From Rhodospirillales bacterium (GTDB lineage Bacteria > Pseudomonadota > Alphaproteobacteria > Rhodospirillales > WMHbin7): a stretch of 38,362 nucleotides of DNA. The stretch spans positions 1 through 38,362 of the forward strand of contig JACRJC010000050.1 in NCBI GenBank assembly GCA_016215555.1, written 5' to 3'. Positions 8,657 to 17,269 of this stretch are shown piece by piece (the stretch's first letter is position 1; every line of letters starts with the position of its first letter). The notes beneath the pieces were generated by a model. The model did not search any database and was not told the DNA's origin. It saw only the letters and a list, made by a program, of their open reading frames with translations. Position numbers and translations under genes: made by a program.

Positions 8657-8982
8657 TGCGTTTCGATGTGCGCCTGACCGCCGGGGCGCAAAGGGATTTG
8701 GAAGACCTGCACGCTTACCTGGCCCGGCATGACTCTCCGGCCAATGCCGAGCGGCTTTTGGATCAGGTGCTGGATATTGCCGAAAGCCTGGCCGAGGCGC
8801 CAGAGCGCGGCGCCATTCCCGGCGAGCTGGCCGCCCTTGGCATCCAGGATTACCGACAGCTTTTCTTCAAACCCTATCGGATCATCTATCGCGTCATCGG
8901 CAAGACGGTTTTCATCTATCTGATCGCCGACGGAAGGCGTGACATGCGCACACTGTTGGAAAGAAGACTGGTTGGGGGGTGA
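8656..8982 (+). CDS. RelE/ParE-family toxin
   Basis: A 108-residue toxin paired with the preceding antitoxin. It has the ParE/RelE pattern: basic N-terminal strand, DLEDLHAYLARHDSPANAERL helices, then YRQLFFKPYRIIYRVIGKTVFIYLIADGRRDM, the strand-turn-strand end of the fold. RelE types cut ribosome-bound mRNA and ParE types inhibit gyrase. The R-I-I-Y-R core and the DGRRDM end look closer to ParE, but the target cannot be read from sequence alone. Confidence 0.88.
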   Translation: MRFDVRLTAGAQRDLEDLHAYLARHDSPANAERLLDQVLDIAESLAEAPERGAIPGELAALGIQDYRQLFFKPYRIIYRVIGKTVFIYLIADGRRDMRTLLERRLVGG

Positions 8983-8989
8983 TGGCGAG

Positions 8990-9178
8990 ATGAAGAAAAC
9001 AACGTCTAAAAATAGGACGACACAGGATAAACTGGCTGCCTTGGCAGCCATGCCTGATGAGTCAATCGACACTTCGGACATTCCGGAAATCCTTGATTGG
9101 TGCCAGGCCGAGCGCGGTCGCTTTTTCCGCCCGATCAAGAAAAGCGTGACCATCCGCCTGGATGCCGTGAAGAAATAA
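8990..9178 (+). pseudogene. BrnA-like antitoxin, C-terminus lost
   Basis: 62 codons starting at 8990. The end (DIPEILDWCQAERGRFF, then RPIKKSVTIRLDA) matches the join between linker and ribbon-helix-helix of BrnA/CopG-type antitoxins. In intact members VTIRLDAD continues with a helix such as VLAWFKAQG and a second helix. Here the frame ends three codons after DA. No BrnT-like toxin precedes it. I infer a truncated orphan, perhaps broken when the downstream pentapeptide gene arrived. Confidence 0.55.
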
Positions 9179-9234
9179 GCGCGGCCCATTGCGGCTGTCA
9201 ATGTCAGCGTGTAGATTCGCGATGGACTCACGCG

Positions 9235-10842
9235 ATGGGGGACGGAGTGGCCGACGAAGAAGATTTATCTCGGATCATTAGGGGCGAGAAGGATCATCAT
9301 TCTTCTGACTTAAGTGGCGCCGATCTTTCAGGCCGCTCACTTCGGAATTGCGATTTCACAAATGCGCGACTTGAAAGAGTTAATTTCCAAAGTGCTGATC
9401 TAGAAGGCAGCATCTTTGTTAAGTCAAAAATCGCGCATGCAAATTTCAGCGGCGCCAATTTAAGCGGCGCTGTCTTCGGACAAATTCCTTGTAGTTTTGC
9501 CAACTTCTCTGGTGCTGATTTAAGAGAAGCTGATTTTAAACGAGCACATCTTACGAAAAGTGATTTTAGCCGCGCGGACCTGAGAGGGACAGATTTTTCT
9601 CAGGCCAAATTCCAAGATGAGGTTGTCTTAGGCAGTGTCATCATCGATGCATCAACTAAATTTGATGACGCTGAAGTTTTACGCCCATTGTCACGTTTGC
9701 CAACTTTCATTTTCTATAATTATGAGAGGGGAAAACTTGTTCGGAGGGAAAAGAATGAAGAGGAAAATTGGAGCCCGGACTCTGTGGCGGCGTACCGAGA
9801 GGCTGAACAGCGTATCTCAAACGCTTTCAAACGCAAAGATACTGTACTTGACCTCTCAAATCTTGATGCCCTTGAGCGCCTGCCGCCGGAAATTACCAGG
9901 CTTGTGCAGTTGCAAAACCTTTATTTTGCTGGCACGCAGATCACTGACCTTACCCCCTTAGCTAGGCTTAAGGATTTGAATGACCTTGGGTTCCCCCGCA
10001 CACAGGTCATCGACCTAGCCCCCCTTGCCGGATTGGCGAATCTGCAAGGCCTAAATTTCTCTTCCACCATGGTTACCGACCTCGACCCTCTGTCCGGGTT
10101 GTCGAAGCTGCGAAGGCTCAGCGTCTCCCGCACTCTGGTTGCCGACCTAAGCCCCTTGGCTGGACTTAGCAAGCTGGAGGAAGGCGCTAGAAAGAGTGGA
10201 GGACTATTCTTTTCAGACTGCCTCAACATCACCGACCCCGTCCTGATCGAGCTTTCGAAGAAACATAATCCGGAACGCACCATCGAAACCTTGCGCTATT
10301 TGCGCGAGCAGTTGAAAACGTCCTCTGATCTAGAATCCGTTCCGAACGCAGAAGACAGCAAGAATCTCGATATTCTTGCAAAGGCGGCCGAACCCCTTTT
10401 AGCTATCCTGGAAGACGAGGAGGTCCAAGCTCCTTTACGTCCAGCCCGCCAAATCATCGTCCTTCAAATCGACACGTTGGTTCAGGCCCTCAGCGAGAAC
10501 GTTGAAGCCGCGACGACGAGACGCAACGAACCACCAGCTTTCGATCTGGCCCTTGGCAGCGATGCTGCATTTCTTGAAGAAATCCGCCGATTGATTGCAG
10601 CACTTCAAGACCTCAAGGGGGCTGTCGATCTCCCTGATACGCAAGCAGAAAAACAGAAGTCGTCGTTGGCAAAAGACGCCCTGCGCGAGTTCGTCATGAA
10701 AATGGCGGGTTCTTCTGGAACAGTGCTTGGAAATTGGGGGACGAAGCTAGCCCTTGGTATGGTGGCAATCCAAATCCTTGCCAGCTTCGGGATTGGAGTG
10801 GATGGGCTTAAGAAAACTCTTCTTGAAAGCGTTTTGAAATGA
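9235..10842 (+). CDS. Pentapeptide-repeat / leucine-rich-repeat protein with hydrophobic C-terminus
   Basis: A protein of about 535 residues and unknown function. Residues about 23-126 are pentapeptide repeats (units such as ADLSG, ANFSG, ADLRE, ADFKR), which form a right-handed beta-helix. Residues about 205-320 hold four or five leucine-rich repeats of the TDLxPLAxLxxLxxLxxxxTxV type. A charged helical region follows. The C-terminus (LGNWGTKLALGMVAIQILAS, then FGIGVDG) could be a membrane helix. The start is uncertain: ATG 9235 has no clear Shine-Dalgarno, while GTG 9247 follows GGGGGACGGA. Base composition is visibly AT-richer than the neighbours, suggesting transfer. It shares an ATGA overlap with the next gene. 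Confidence 0.8.
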   Translation: MGDGVADEEDLSRIIRGEKDHHSSDLSGADLSGRSLRNCDFTNARLERVNFQSADLEGSIFVKSKIAHANFSGANLSGAVFGQIPCSFANFSGADLREADFKRAHLTKSDFSRADLRGTDFSQAKFQDEVVLGSVIIDASTKFDDAEVLRPLSRLPTFIFYNYERGKLVRREKNEEENWSPDSVAAYREAEQRISNAFKRKDTVLDLSNLDALERLPPEITRLVQLQNLYFAGTQITDLTPLARLKDLNDLGFPRTQVIDLAPLAGLANLQGLNFSSTMVTDLDPLSGLSKLRRLSVSRTLVADLSPLAGLSKLEEGARKSGGLFFSDCLNITDPVLIELSKKHNPERTIETLRYLREQLKTSSDLESVPNAEDSKNLDILAKAAEPLLAILEDEEVQAPLRPARQIIVLQIDTLVQALSENVEAATTRRNEPPAFDLALGSDAAFLEEIRRLIAALQDLKGAVDLPDTQAEKQKSSLAKDALREFVMKMAGSSGTVLGNWGTKLALGMVAIQILASFGIGVDGLKKTLLESVLK

Positions 10843-11063
10843 AACGAAGAAAACTGAACTCTGCCGGGACGAAGATCATGCACGGGCTGGAAGACGCGAT
10901 TGCCTTTGCCAAAGGGGATGCGTCGCGGGGGATCGTTCATTATCCAAAAACCGACGCTGCGCTTGTGGCGGCGATGGAGGACATCAGGGCCAAGGGTGAG
11001 GACAAACCCGACATGGGTGCCGCCGATTTCCGCGCTGCCATGCGCAAGGGCGAACTCTGCTAA
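10839..11063 (+). CDS. Small hypothetical protein coupled to the LRR gene
   Basis: 74 residues, starting at an ATG that overlaps the stop of the preceding gene (ATGA), so the pair is probably translated together. The N-terminus (RKLNSAGTKIMHGLEDAIAF, then AKGD) resembles the opening of small HTH antitoxins, but no helix-turn-helix follows. The rest (DAALVAAMEDIRAKGEDKPD, then MGAADFRAAMRKGELC) is charged and helical. An internal ATG at 10878 is an alternative start. Its last codons and stop lie in an 82-bp tandem duplication (11041-11204). Function unknown; an antitoxin- or immunity-like role is only a guess. Confidence 0.6.
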   Translation: MKRRKLNSAGTKIMHGLEDAIAFAKGDASRGIVHYPKTDAALVAAMEDIRAKGEDKPDMGAADFRAAMRKGELC

Positions 11064-11204
11064 TCACCACCCTTCGAGACGCGCTTCGCGCTCCTCAGGG
11101 TGAGGATTTTTTCGCCTCATGCAGCGCAAGGACAAACTTTGCTAGTCATCACCCTTCGAGACGCGCTTCGCGCTCCTCAGGGTGAGGAATTTTTCGCCTC
11201 ATGC
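11041..11204. repeat. 82-bp tandem duplication with half-palindrome
   Basis: 11041-11122 and 11123-11204 are near-identical copies with a period of 82. Each holds CGCAAGG...TGCTA, the end of the small gene, followed by a nearly identical stretch (ACCCTTCGAGACGCG onward, 11069-11122 versus 11151-11204). The second copy continues into the right half of an inverted repeat, ending about 11231. Confidence 0.85.
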
Positions 11205-11231
11205 TGAGGAGGGCCGAAGGCCCGTCTCGAA
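11151..11231. repeat. Dispersed inverted-repeat element (TTCGAGAC family)
   Basis: The left half CCTTCGAGACGCGC...CTCCTCAGG-TGAGGA is inverted to the right as CCTCATGCTGAGGAGG...CCGTCTCGAAA. The same kind of element, with changed internal bases, lies at 33350-33460. Repeats of this type are common and scattered in alphaproteobacterial genomes. Confidence 0.75.
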
Positions 11232-11247
11232 ACATGGGGCAATTCCC

Positions 11248-11877
11248 TTACCCCACCCCCATGCCCTTTTGTACCGCCGGTCTTGACCCGACCGCCGACA
11301 GCCAGCGGGCGACATGGGGGAATTCCGAAATCACGATCTCCTGGTGGGTATGGACGGCGATCCAGGGATAGGCCGCCATGTCGGCGATGGAATAATCGCC
11401 GGCCAGGAAATCGGCCTCGCCCAGGCGCTTGTTCAGCACCCCATAAAGCCGCTTCGCCTCGGCCTTGTAGCGGTCGATGGCATAGGGCACCTTCTCGGGC
11501 GCGAAATGCAGGAAATGATGGGTCTGGCCCAGCATCGGCCCCAGCCCACCCATCTGGAACATCAGCCATTGCAGCGCCAGAAGACGTCCGCGCTCGTCCT
11601 TGGGCAGGAATTTTCCGCTCTTCTCGGCCAGATAGATCAGGATGGCCCCCGATTCAAAGACCGAGATCGAGGAGCCCCCCGGCCCGTCGGGGTCGAAGAT
11701 GGCGGGAATTTTGTTGTTGGGGCTGATGGCCAGGAATTCGGGGGCGAACTGCTCGCCCTTCGAGATATCCACCTTGTGAAGCGTATAAGGCAGGCCCATT
11801 TCCTCGAGCGCGACGGAGATCTTGCGCCCGTTGGGGGTGGCCCAGCTATAAAAATCGATGGGTGTCAGGTTCATCAT
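11248..11877 (-). CDS. Glutathione S-transferase family protein (YfcG/YghU-like)
   Basis: 209 residues with the cytosolic GST layout: an N-terminal thioredoxin-like domain (about 1-85; WATPNGRKISVALEEMGLPY, then NNKIPAI with the cis-proline and FESGAILIYLAEK), then an all-helical domain (about 95-205) with the N-capping SIADMAAYPWI motif. ATPNGRK and FESGAI are typical of the YfcG/YghU disulfide-reductase branch, which uses Asn/Thr rather than a catalytic Cys or Ser. Likely substrates are glutathione disulfides or hydroperoxides. It is transcribed alone, with the TTCGAGAC repeat just past its 3' end. Confidence 0.92.
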   Translation of the reverse strand: MMNLTPIDFYSWATPNGRKISVALEEMGLPYTLHKVDISKGEQFAPEFLAISPNNKIPAIFDPDGPGGSSISVFESGAILIYLAEKSGKFLPKDERGRLLALQWLMFQMGGLGPMLGQTHHFLHFAPEKVPYAIDRYKAEAKRLYGVLNKRLGEADFLAGDYSIADMAAYPWIAVHTHQEIVISEFPHVARWLSAVGSRPAVQKGMGVG

Positions 11878-11928
11878 CTGCGTCCCTTAATCGCCGGATC
11901 ATAGGGATATGGGCGGCAAAGATCGCCT

Positions 11929-12168
11929 TTACAGCACCGTCATCCGGAAATCGCGGGCCGACAGGCCTTCATCGGGCTCGACCGGGATGCCCTGATAGAA
12001 CCACAGGTCGGGGGCGATCCCCCCATCATCGGGCGGGCGCTGGGCGATCCAGTACTTGTCCTTCAATTCATTGAACAATCCACGCCCAACCCGGATCAGG
12101 TGGGGGGTTTTGCCGCGCACGGCGCATTCGGCCACCGCATCGCGCATATCAGTCATGGGGTCACTCAT
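11929..12168 (-). CDS. Small hypothetical protein
   Basis: 79 residues that I do not recognise. It is compact and mixed (RDAVAECAVRGKTPHLIRVG, then RGLFNELKDKYW, PDLWFYQGIPVEPDE), with no signal peptide or membrane segment. Codon use is like its neighbours and the frame is GC-balanced, so it is probably a real gene. A second in-frame ATG at 12156 is an alternative start. It sits 51 nt upstream of the GST-like gene on the same strand and diverges from the glycosyltransferase gene. Confidence 0.6.
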   Translation of the reverse strand: MSDPMTDMRDAVAECAVRGKTPHLIRVGRGLFNELKDKYWIAQRPPDDGGIAPDLWFYQGIPVEPDEGLSARDFRMTVL

Positions 12169-12233
12169 AATTCTTTATAGAGCATCAGCCACAGCTTGCC
12201 AAATGCTCGGCACTCTGGATAATGCGCCGCATC

Positions 12234-13004
12234 ATGTCAGAGCTGCCCCCCCTCTTTGCCCCGCCTCCCCCCTGCCGCCAGGTTTCCGTGGTCGTGCCAG
12301 CCCAGAACGAGGACGAAAATGTGGTGCCGCTGATCGAGGAAATCGACAAGGCCCTGAAAGGCGTCGTCGAATTCGAGATGGTCTTCGTCGATGACGGCAG
12401 TTCGGACGCCACCTGGCGGCGTCTGCAGGAAGCCAGGGCCCGTTTTCCCAATCTGGTCATTGTGCGCCATGCCAAGGGGGCTGGCCAAAGTGTCGCCATC
12501 CGTTCGGGCGTGAAGGCGGCGCTTTATCCCTGGATCGCCACCCTGGACGGCGACGGGCAGAATGACCCGGCGGACATCCCGAACCTTATCAAGGCGTTGG
12601 CCGTTCTGCCGGGCGACGGTCGCCCGGTCATGATGGCCGGCCAGCGCGCCAAGCGCCAAGACACCTGGTTTCGACGTTTCTCATCCAGGGTCGCCAACGG
12701 CGTGCGCCGGTCGCTGCTGAACGACGCAACGCCCGATACCGGCTGCGGGCTGAAGCTGTTTCCCCGCCAATCCTTCCTGGACATGGCCCATTTCAACCAT
12801 CTGCACCGTTTCATGCCAGCCCTAATGATCCGCCAGGGCGGGCGCGTGGTCAGCGTGCCGGTCAATCACCGCCCCCGCGAGCGCGGCATGTCAAAGTATG
12901 GGCTTTGGAACCGGCTGTGGGTGGGCATCGTCGATCTGTTCGGGGTCATGTGGCTGATGAAGCGCCCCGTCGCCCCCAAGGTCACGGAAGTCGAAGGCCG
13001 ATGA
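12234..13004 (+). CDS. Family 2 glycosyltransferase (polyprenyl-phosphate sugar synthase type)
   Basis: 256 residues with a GT-A fold: VSVVVPAQNEDENVVPLIEE at the N-terminus, VFVDDGSSD (nucleotide-sugar binding) and TLDGDGQNDP, the DXD-like metal motif typical of dolichol/undecaprenyl-phosphate mannosyl- or glucosyltransferases. There are no C-terminal membrane helices, as in the soluble Dpm1 type. It probably loads a sugar onto a polyprenyl phosphate at the inner membrane. ATG 12222 is an alternative start. The stop overlaps the next gene (ATGA), so the GT and the DedA/TVP38-like membrane protein act together. Confidence 0.9.
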   Translation: MSELPPLFAPPPPCRQVSVVVPAQNEDENVVPLIEEIDKALKGVVEFEMVFVDDGSSDATWRRLQEARARFPNLVIVRHAKGAGQSVAIRSGVKAALYPWIATLDGDGQNDPADIPNLIKALAVLPGDGRPVMMAGQRAKRQDTWFRRFSSRVANGVRRSLLNDATPDTGCGLKLFPRQSFLDMAHFNHLHRFMPALMIRQGGRVVSVPVNHRPRERGMSKYGLWNRLWVGIVDLFGVMWLMKRPVAPKVTEVEGR

Positions 13005-13705
13005 GCCAAGCCGCTCTGGCCCGCAAGGTCCTGCTCAAGGGCGGCATTCTCATCCTGACCCTGGTACTGGCCGGCTACGCCTTGAAATCACTGGGCCTTG
13101 GCACCGATCTGTCCGAACATTGGGTCGATTCCGCCGTCAAGGGCCAGGGGCTCAAGGGCGAGATGGTCTATCTGCTGGCGGGCCTGATCCTGGTCGGAGC
13201 CGGCTTTCCCCGCCAGGCCGTCTGTTTCATGGGCGGCTATGCCTTCGGCTTTCTGGAAGGTATGGGCTGGGCCATGCTGGCCTCGATGCTGGGATGTTTC
13301 GGCTGCTTTTACTATACCCGCTATCTGGGCCGGTCCCTGGTTCAGCGCTGGTTCGGCGGGCGCTTGAAAAGGATCGACGGTTTTCTGGCCGGCAATCCCT
13401 TCAGCATGGCCCTGTTGATCCGCCTGCTGCCCCTGGGCTCGAATCTGCTGACCAATGTCGCGGCCGGCGTCTCCAGCATCAAGCCTTTGCCCTTCTTTGG
13501 CGGAACGGCGCTCGGCTATATCCCGCAAACCCTTGTTTTCGTTCTGCTTGGCAGCGGCATCCAGGTCGATAGCGGCCTGCGCACAGGCCTCAGCCTGGCC
13601 CTGTTCGTGGTCTCGGCGGCGATGGGGGTCTATCTGTACCGGCATTTCCGCAAGGGCCGCCATCTGGGCAGCGAAGACGATGCCGGGCTCGAAGGCGAGA
13701 ATTAG
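13001..13705 (+). CDS. DedA/TVP38 (VTT domain) membrane protein
   Basis: 234 residues. An N-terminal membrane helix (GGILILTLVLAGYALKSLGL) is followed by the VTT/SNARE-associated domain with FPRQAVCFMGGYAFG, the LIRLLPLGSNLLTNVAAGVS segment and FFGGTALGYIPQTLVFVLLG, then a final helix and a charged tail. Relatives act in polyprenyl-phosphate or phospholipid translocation. Coupled to the polyprenyl-type glycosyltransferase before it, recycling or flipping of the lipid carrier is a reasonable inference. The longer upstream frame is shadow DNA; ATG 13001 is fixed by the ATGA overlap. Confidence 0.88.
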   Translation: MSQAALARKVLLKGGILILTLVLAGYALKSLGLGTDLSEHWVDSAVKGQGLKGEMVYLLAGLILVGAGFPRQAVCFMGGYAFGFLEGMGWAMLASMLGCFGCFYYTRYLGRSLVQRWFGGRLKRIDGFLAGNPFSMALLIRLLPLGSNLLTNVAAGVSSIKPLPFFGGTALGYIPQTLVFVLLGSGIQVDSGLRTGLSLALFVVSAAMGVYLYRHFRKGRHLGSEDDAGLEGEN

Positions 13706-13751
13706 CTCTTTCTAATCAAATGCCGATTTCACCCTATTTATCCCCAGGCGC

Positions 13752-13780
13752 TTGACAGCGGGCGGGTCCTGCACTATCTG
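13752..13780 (+). promoter_or_regulatory. Promoter of groES-groEL
   Basis: TTGACA (13752-13757) and TATCTG (13775-13780) are 17 nt apart. The predicted start near 13787 falls within the CIRCE element. Confidence 0.8.
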
Positions 13781-13781
13781 G

Positions 13782-13808
13782 TTGGCACTCGCCGGACCAG
13801 AGTGCTAA
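13782..13808 (+). promoter_or_regulatory. CIRCE operator (HrcA site)
   Basis: TTGGCACTC-N9-GAGTGCTAA, one base from the consensus TTAGCACTC-N9-GAGTGCTAA. It sits over the expected transcription start of groES. HrcA bound here represses groESL until heat or misfolded protein titrates GroEL. hrcA itself is not in the window. Confidence 0.95.
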
Positions 13809-13854
13809 CAGGCCGGCGTATCCTAACTTTTCAATTGAGACGGAGAAAGAACCC

Positions 13855-15829
<1,975 letters not shown>

Positions 15830-15903
15830 AATCCACGCCCACCCACGCGGCCGCACACCGGGGTTGGTGGGGCGGCCGGTGGGCGGACGCGCATCAAACA
15901 ACG

Positions 15904-15934
15904 GGGCCGCCTTTCGGGGCGGCCCTTTTGTTTT
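15904..15934 (+). terminator. Rho-independent terminator of groESL
   Basis: Stem GGGCCGCC (15904-15911) with GGCGGCCC (15918-15925), followed by TTTTGTTTT (15926-15934). The 3' half (15916-15934) is repeated, 18 of 19 identical, at 16511-16529. Confidence 0.9.
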
Positions 15935-15948
15935 GGGTCGGACAAAGC

Positions 15949-15954
15949 TATAAT
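15949..15954 (+). promoter_or_regulatory. Perfect -10 box of a leaderless antitoxin mRNA
   Basis: TATAAT ends 6 nt before the antitoxin ATG at 15961, so transcription should start at or next to the A of the ATG. The -35 region would fall in the T-tract of the groEL terminator. No Shine-Dalgarno is present. Confidence 0.55.
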
Positions 15955-15960
15955 GACACC

Positions 15961-16209
15961 ATGAACAAGATGCTTGAGAAAGCCTTGGCCGAATTGCAGC
16001 GCCAACCTGACGACATGCAGGAATTCGTGGCCAGCCTGATCTTGAGCGAATTGGAAAGCGAGAAATCTCTTTCCTCGCACGAGGGGGAGGACCGGCTTCG
16101 CGAGGCCATTCAGCTTGGGCTGGATCAACTGGATGCCGGCCAGGGATTGGATGGATCGCAAGTTCTGGCCGAACTAAAGAGCATGAGCGATCAAAGGCGC
16201 CATGCCTGA
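15961..16209 (+). CDS. Antitoxin (ParD-like) of a ParE-type pair
   Basis: 82 residues, judged an antitoxin from its position directly before, and 8-bp overlap with, a ParE-like toxin. The N-terminal half is helical (MLEKALAELQRQPDDMQEFV, then ASLILSELE). The C-terminus (LREAIQLGLDQLDAGQGLDG, then SQVLAELKSM) has the pattern of ParD-type toxin-binding tails. I cannot see a clear ribbon-helix-helix. Transcription probably starts at its ATG. The cassette is bracketed by a duplicated piece of the groEL terminator. Confidence 0.72.
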   Translation: MNKMLEKALAELQRQPDDMQEFVASLILSELESEKSLSSHEGEDRLREAIQLGLDQLDAGQGLDGSQVLAELKSMSDQRRHA

Positions 16210-16489
16210 TTTTGTTGTCGCCCCAGCGGCGCGGCAGGACTTAATCGACATCTGGAATTTTGTTGCCGATAGCGACCCGGCGGCGACAGGCCGTTTGATC
16301 GACAGGTTCGATAAAGCGTTCGCCAGACTTGCCACCGCCCCAGGCATTGTGCACCAGCGATCCGGTCTGACGACCCAGCCCGTTCTATTCTGGCCTGTTC
16401 TTCGCTACCTGATCGTCTACAGGCAGGGGACAAGTTTGGAAATCGTCCGTGTCCTCAGCGGCTACCGGGATATTCCAAGCCTTCTTTAG
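16202..16489 (+). CDS. ParE/RelE-family toxin
   Basis: 95 residues with the ParE signature: VVAPAARQDLIDIWNFVADS (N-terminal strand and helix), RLIDRFDKAFARLATAPGIV, then the WPVLRYLIVYRQ strand and the VLSGYRDIPSLL end. ParE proteins act on DNA gyrase; the match to ParE rather than mRNA-cutting RelE rests on the R-Y-L-I-V-Y-R core and the GYRD end. The start lies inside the antitoxin gene in another frame, ensuring coupled translation. Confidence 0.87.
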   Translation: MPDFVVAPAARQDLIDIWNFVADSDPAATGRLIDRFDKAFARLATAPGIVHQRSGLTTQPVLFWPVLRYLIVYRQGTSLEIVRVLSGYRDIPSLL

Positions 16490-16552
16490 TTTCAGCTTTG
16501 TCGCGGCGGGAGGGCGGCCCTTTTGTTTTCCTTGCCCGTTCCAGCGCCTGGC

Positions 16553-16575
16553 TATATTGTAGTGAGATTAACTAC
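16553..16575 (+). promoter_or_regulatory. -10 box and palindromic operator of the phd/PIN pair
   Basis: TATATT (16553-16558) is followed by the inverted repeat GTAGT-N7-ACTAC (16559-16575), ending 11 nt before the antitoxin ATG; GAGGT lies between. An autorepression site is likely. Confidence 0.55.
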
Positions 16576-16586
16576 TTGAGGTATTC

Positions 16587-16829
16587 ATGCGCCATGTATC
16601 CGCCGCCGAGGCCAATCGGCACTTCTCGCAGTTGCTGCGCAATGTGCAGGAAGGTGAAAGCGTGGTAGTGACGTCGCACGGTCGCCCGGTCGCCATCATC
16701 CAGCCCGCCACGCCTGCCTTGGATGTGTCGAAACGCCACGCCCGCGCCAAACTGTTCAAGCATCTCTCCGCCCAGCCCGTCATGGGGCTGCGCTTCAAGC
16801 GTGACGACTTGTACGAGGATGAAGCGTGA
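16587..16829 (+). CDS. Phd/YefM-family antitoxin
   Basis: 80 residues with the compact Phd/YefM fold: VSAAEANRHFSQLLRNVQEG, then ESVVVTSHGRPVAIIQPA, the strand-turn-strand that follows helix 1. The C-terminal tail (AKLFKHLSAQPVMGLRFKRD) should wrap the toxin. GAGGT sits before the ATG. The stop overlaps the toxin GTG start (GTGA), so the two are coupled. Only 77 nt separate it from the previous toxin-antitoxin operon. Confidence 0.9.
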   Translation: MRHVSAAEANRHFSQLLRNVQEGESVVVTSHGRPVAIIQPATPALDVSKRHARAKLFKHLSAQPVMGLRFKRDDLYEDEA

Positions 16830-17269
16830 TCGTAGGCCTCGACACCAATATCCTGGCCTATGCCGAGGGCGTGAACGACCAGTCCCGCCAGGAACGGTCA
16901 CTTGCACTGCTTCAGGCCCTGCCGGCAAACGGCGTTCTGGTGCCGGTGCAGGTGCTGGGGGAATTGTTTCGCGTCCTGACGTCAAAAATGAAGCGCTCAA
17001 GCCAACAAGCCAGGGACGCCATTATCTGCTGGCAGGACGCTTTTTCCACCTGCGCAACCACCGCAACGGCCTTTCAATCGGCCTTGGATTTGGCCCTTGC
17101 CCACCGCCTTTCGATCTGGGATGCGCTGATCCTAAGCATCGCCGCCGAGAATGGATGCCGGATGCTTCTCTCCGAAGACATGCAGCATGGATTCACATGG
17201 CAGGGCACGACCGTCGTCGATCCGTTTCTTGAGCCGTCGCACCCGCTGCTTACACAGGCGATTGCCTAA
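16826..17269 (+). CDS. PIN-domain toxin (VapC-like ribonuclease)
   Basis: 147 residues. The PIN-domain acidic residues are visible: Asp in GLDTNILAYA (about 6), Glu in VLGELFRVL (about 46), and Asp in IWDALILSIA (about 98), followed by the LLSEDMQHG C-terminal acidic pair. These coordinate Mg for RNA cleavage, usually of tRNA or rRNA. It starts with GTG overlapping the antitoxin stop. The pairing of a Phd-type antitoxin with a PIN toxin is a common shuffled combination. The stop overlaps the convergent glgP stop by 4 bp. Confidence 0.9.
   Translation: MIVGLDTNILAYAEGVNDQSRQERSLALLQALPANGVLVPVQVLGELFRVLTSKMKRSSQQARDAIICWQDAFSTCATTATAFQSALDLALAHRLSIWDALILSIAAENGCRMLLSEDMQHGFTWQGTTVVDPFLEPSHPLLTQAIA

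Larger units (their letters stand above)
15916..16529. repeat. Direct repeat flanking a toxin-antitoxin cassette
   Basis: The 19-nt stretch at 15916-15934 (GGGGCGGCCCTTTTGTTTT) recurs at 16511-16529 with one change (A for the first G). The repeats are 595 nt apart and bracket the antitoxin/toxin pair at 15961-16489. The second copy lacks the left hairpin arm. Confidence 0.8.

Noticed and set aside
9097..9234. Upstream extension of the pentapeptide gene joining the BrnA-like frame
   Set aside because: The extension overlaps the BrnA-like codons in another frame and is Cys/Pro/Arg-rich with no repeats; a frameshifted fusion of the two is not supported.
11041..11231. Possible CRISPR array
   Set aside because: Only two units with an 82-bp period, and the repeat includes a gene end and a known type of palindrome; no spacer pattern and no cas genes.
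13001..13004. A single fused GT2-DedA gene by frameshift
   Set aside because: The ATGA overlap is a normal coupled start and both proteins have family-length ends.
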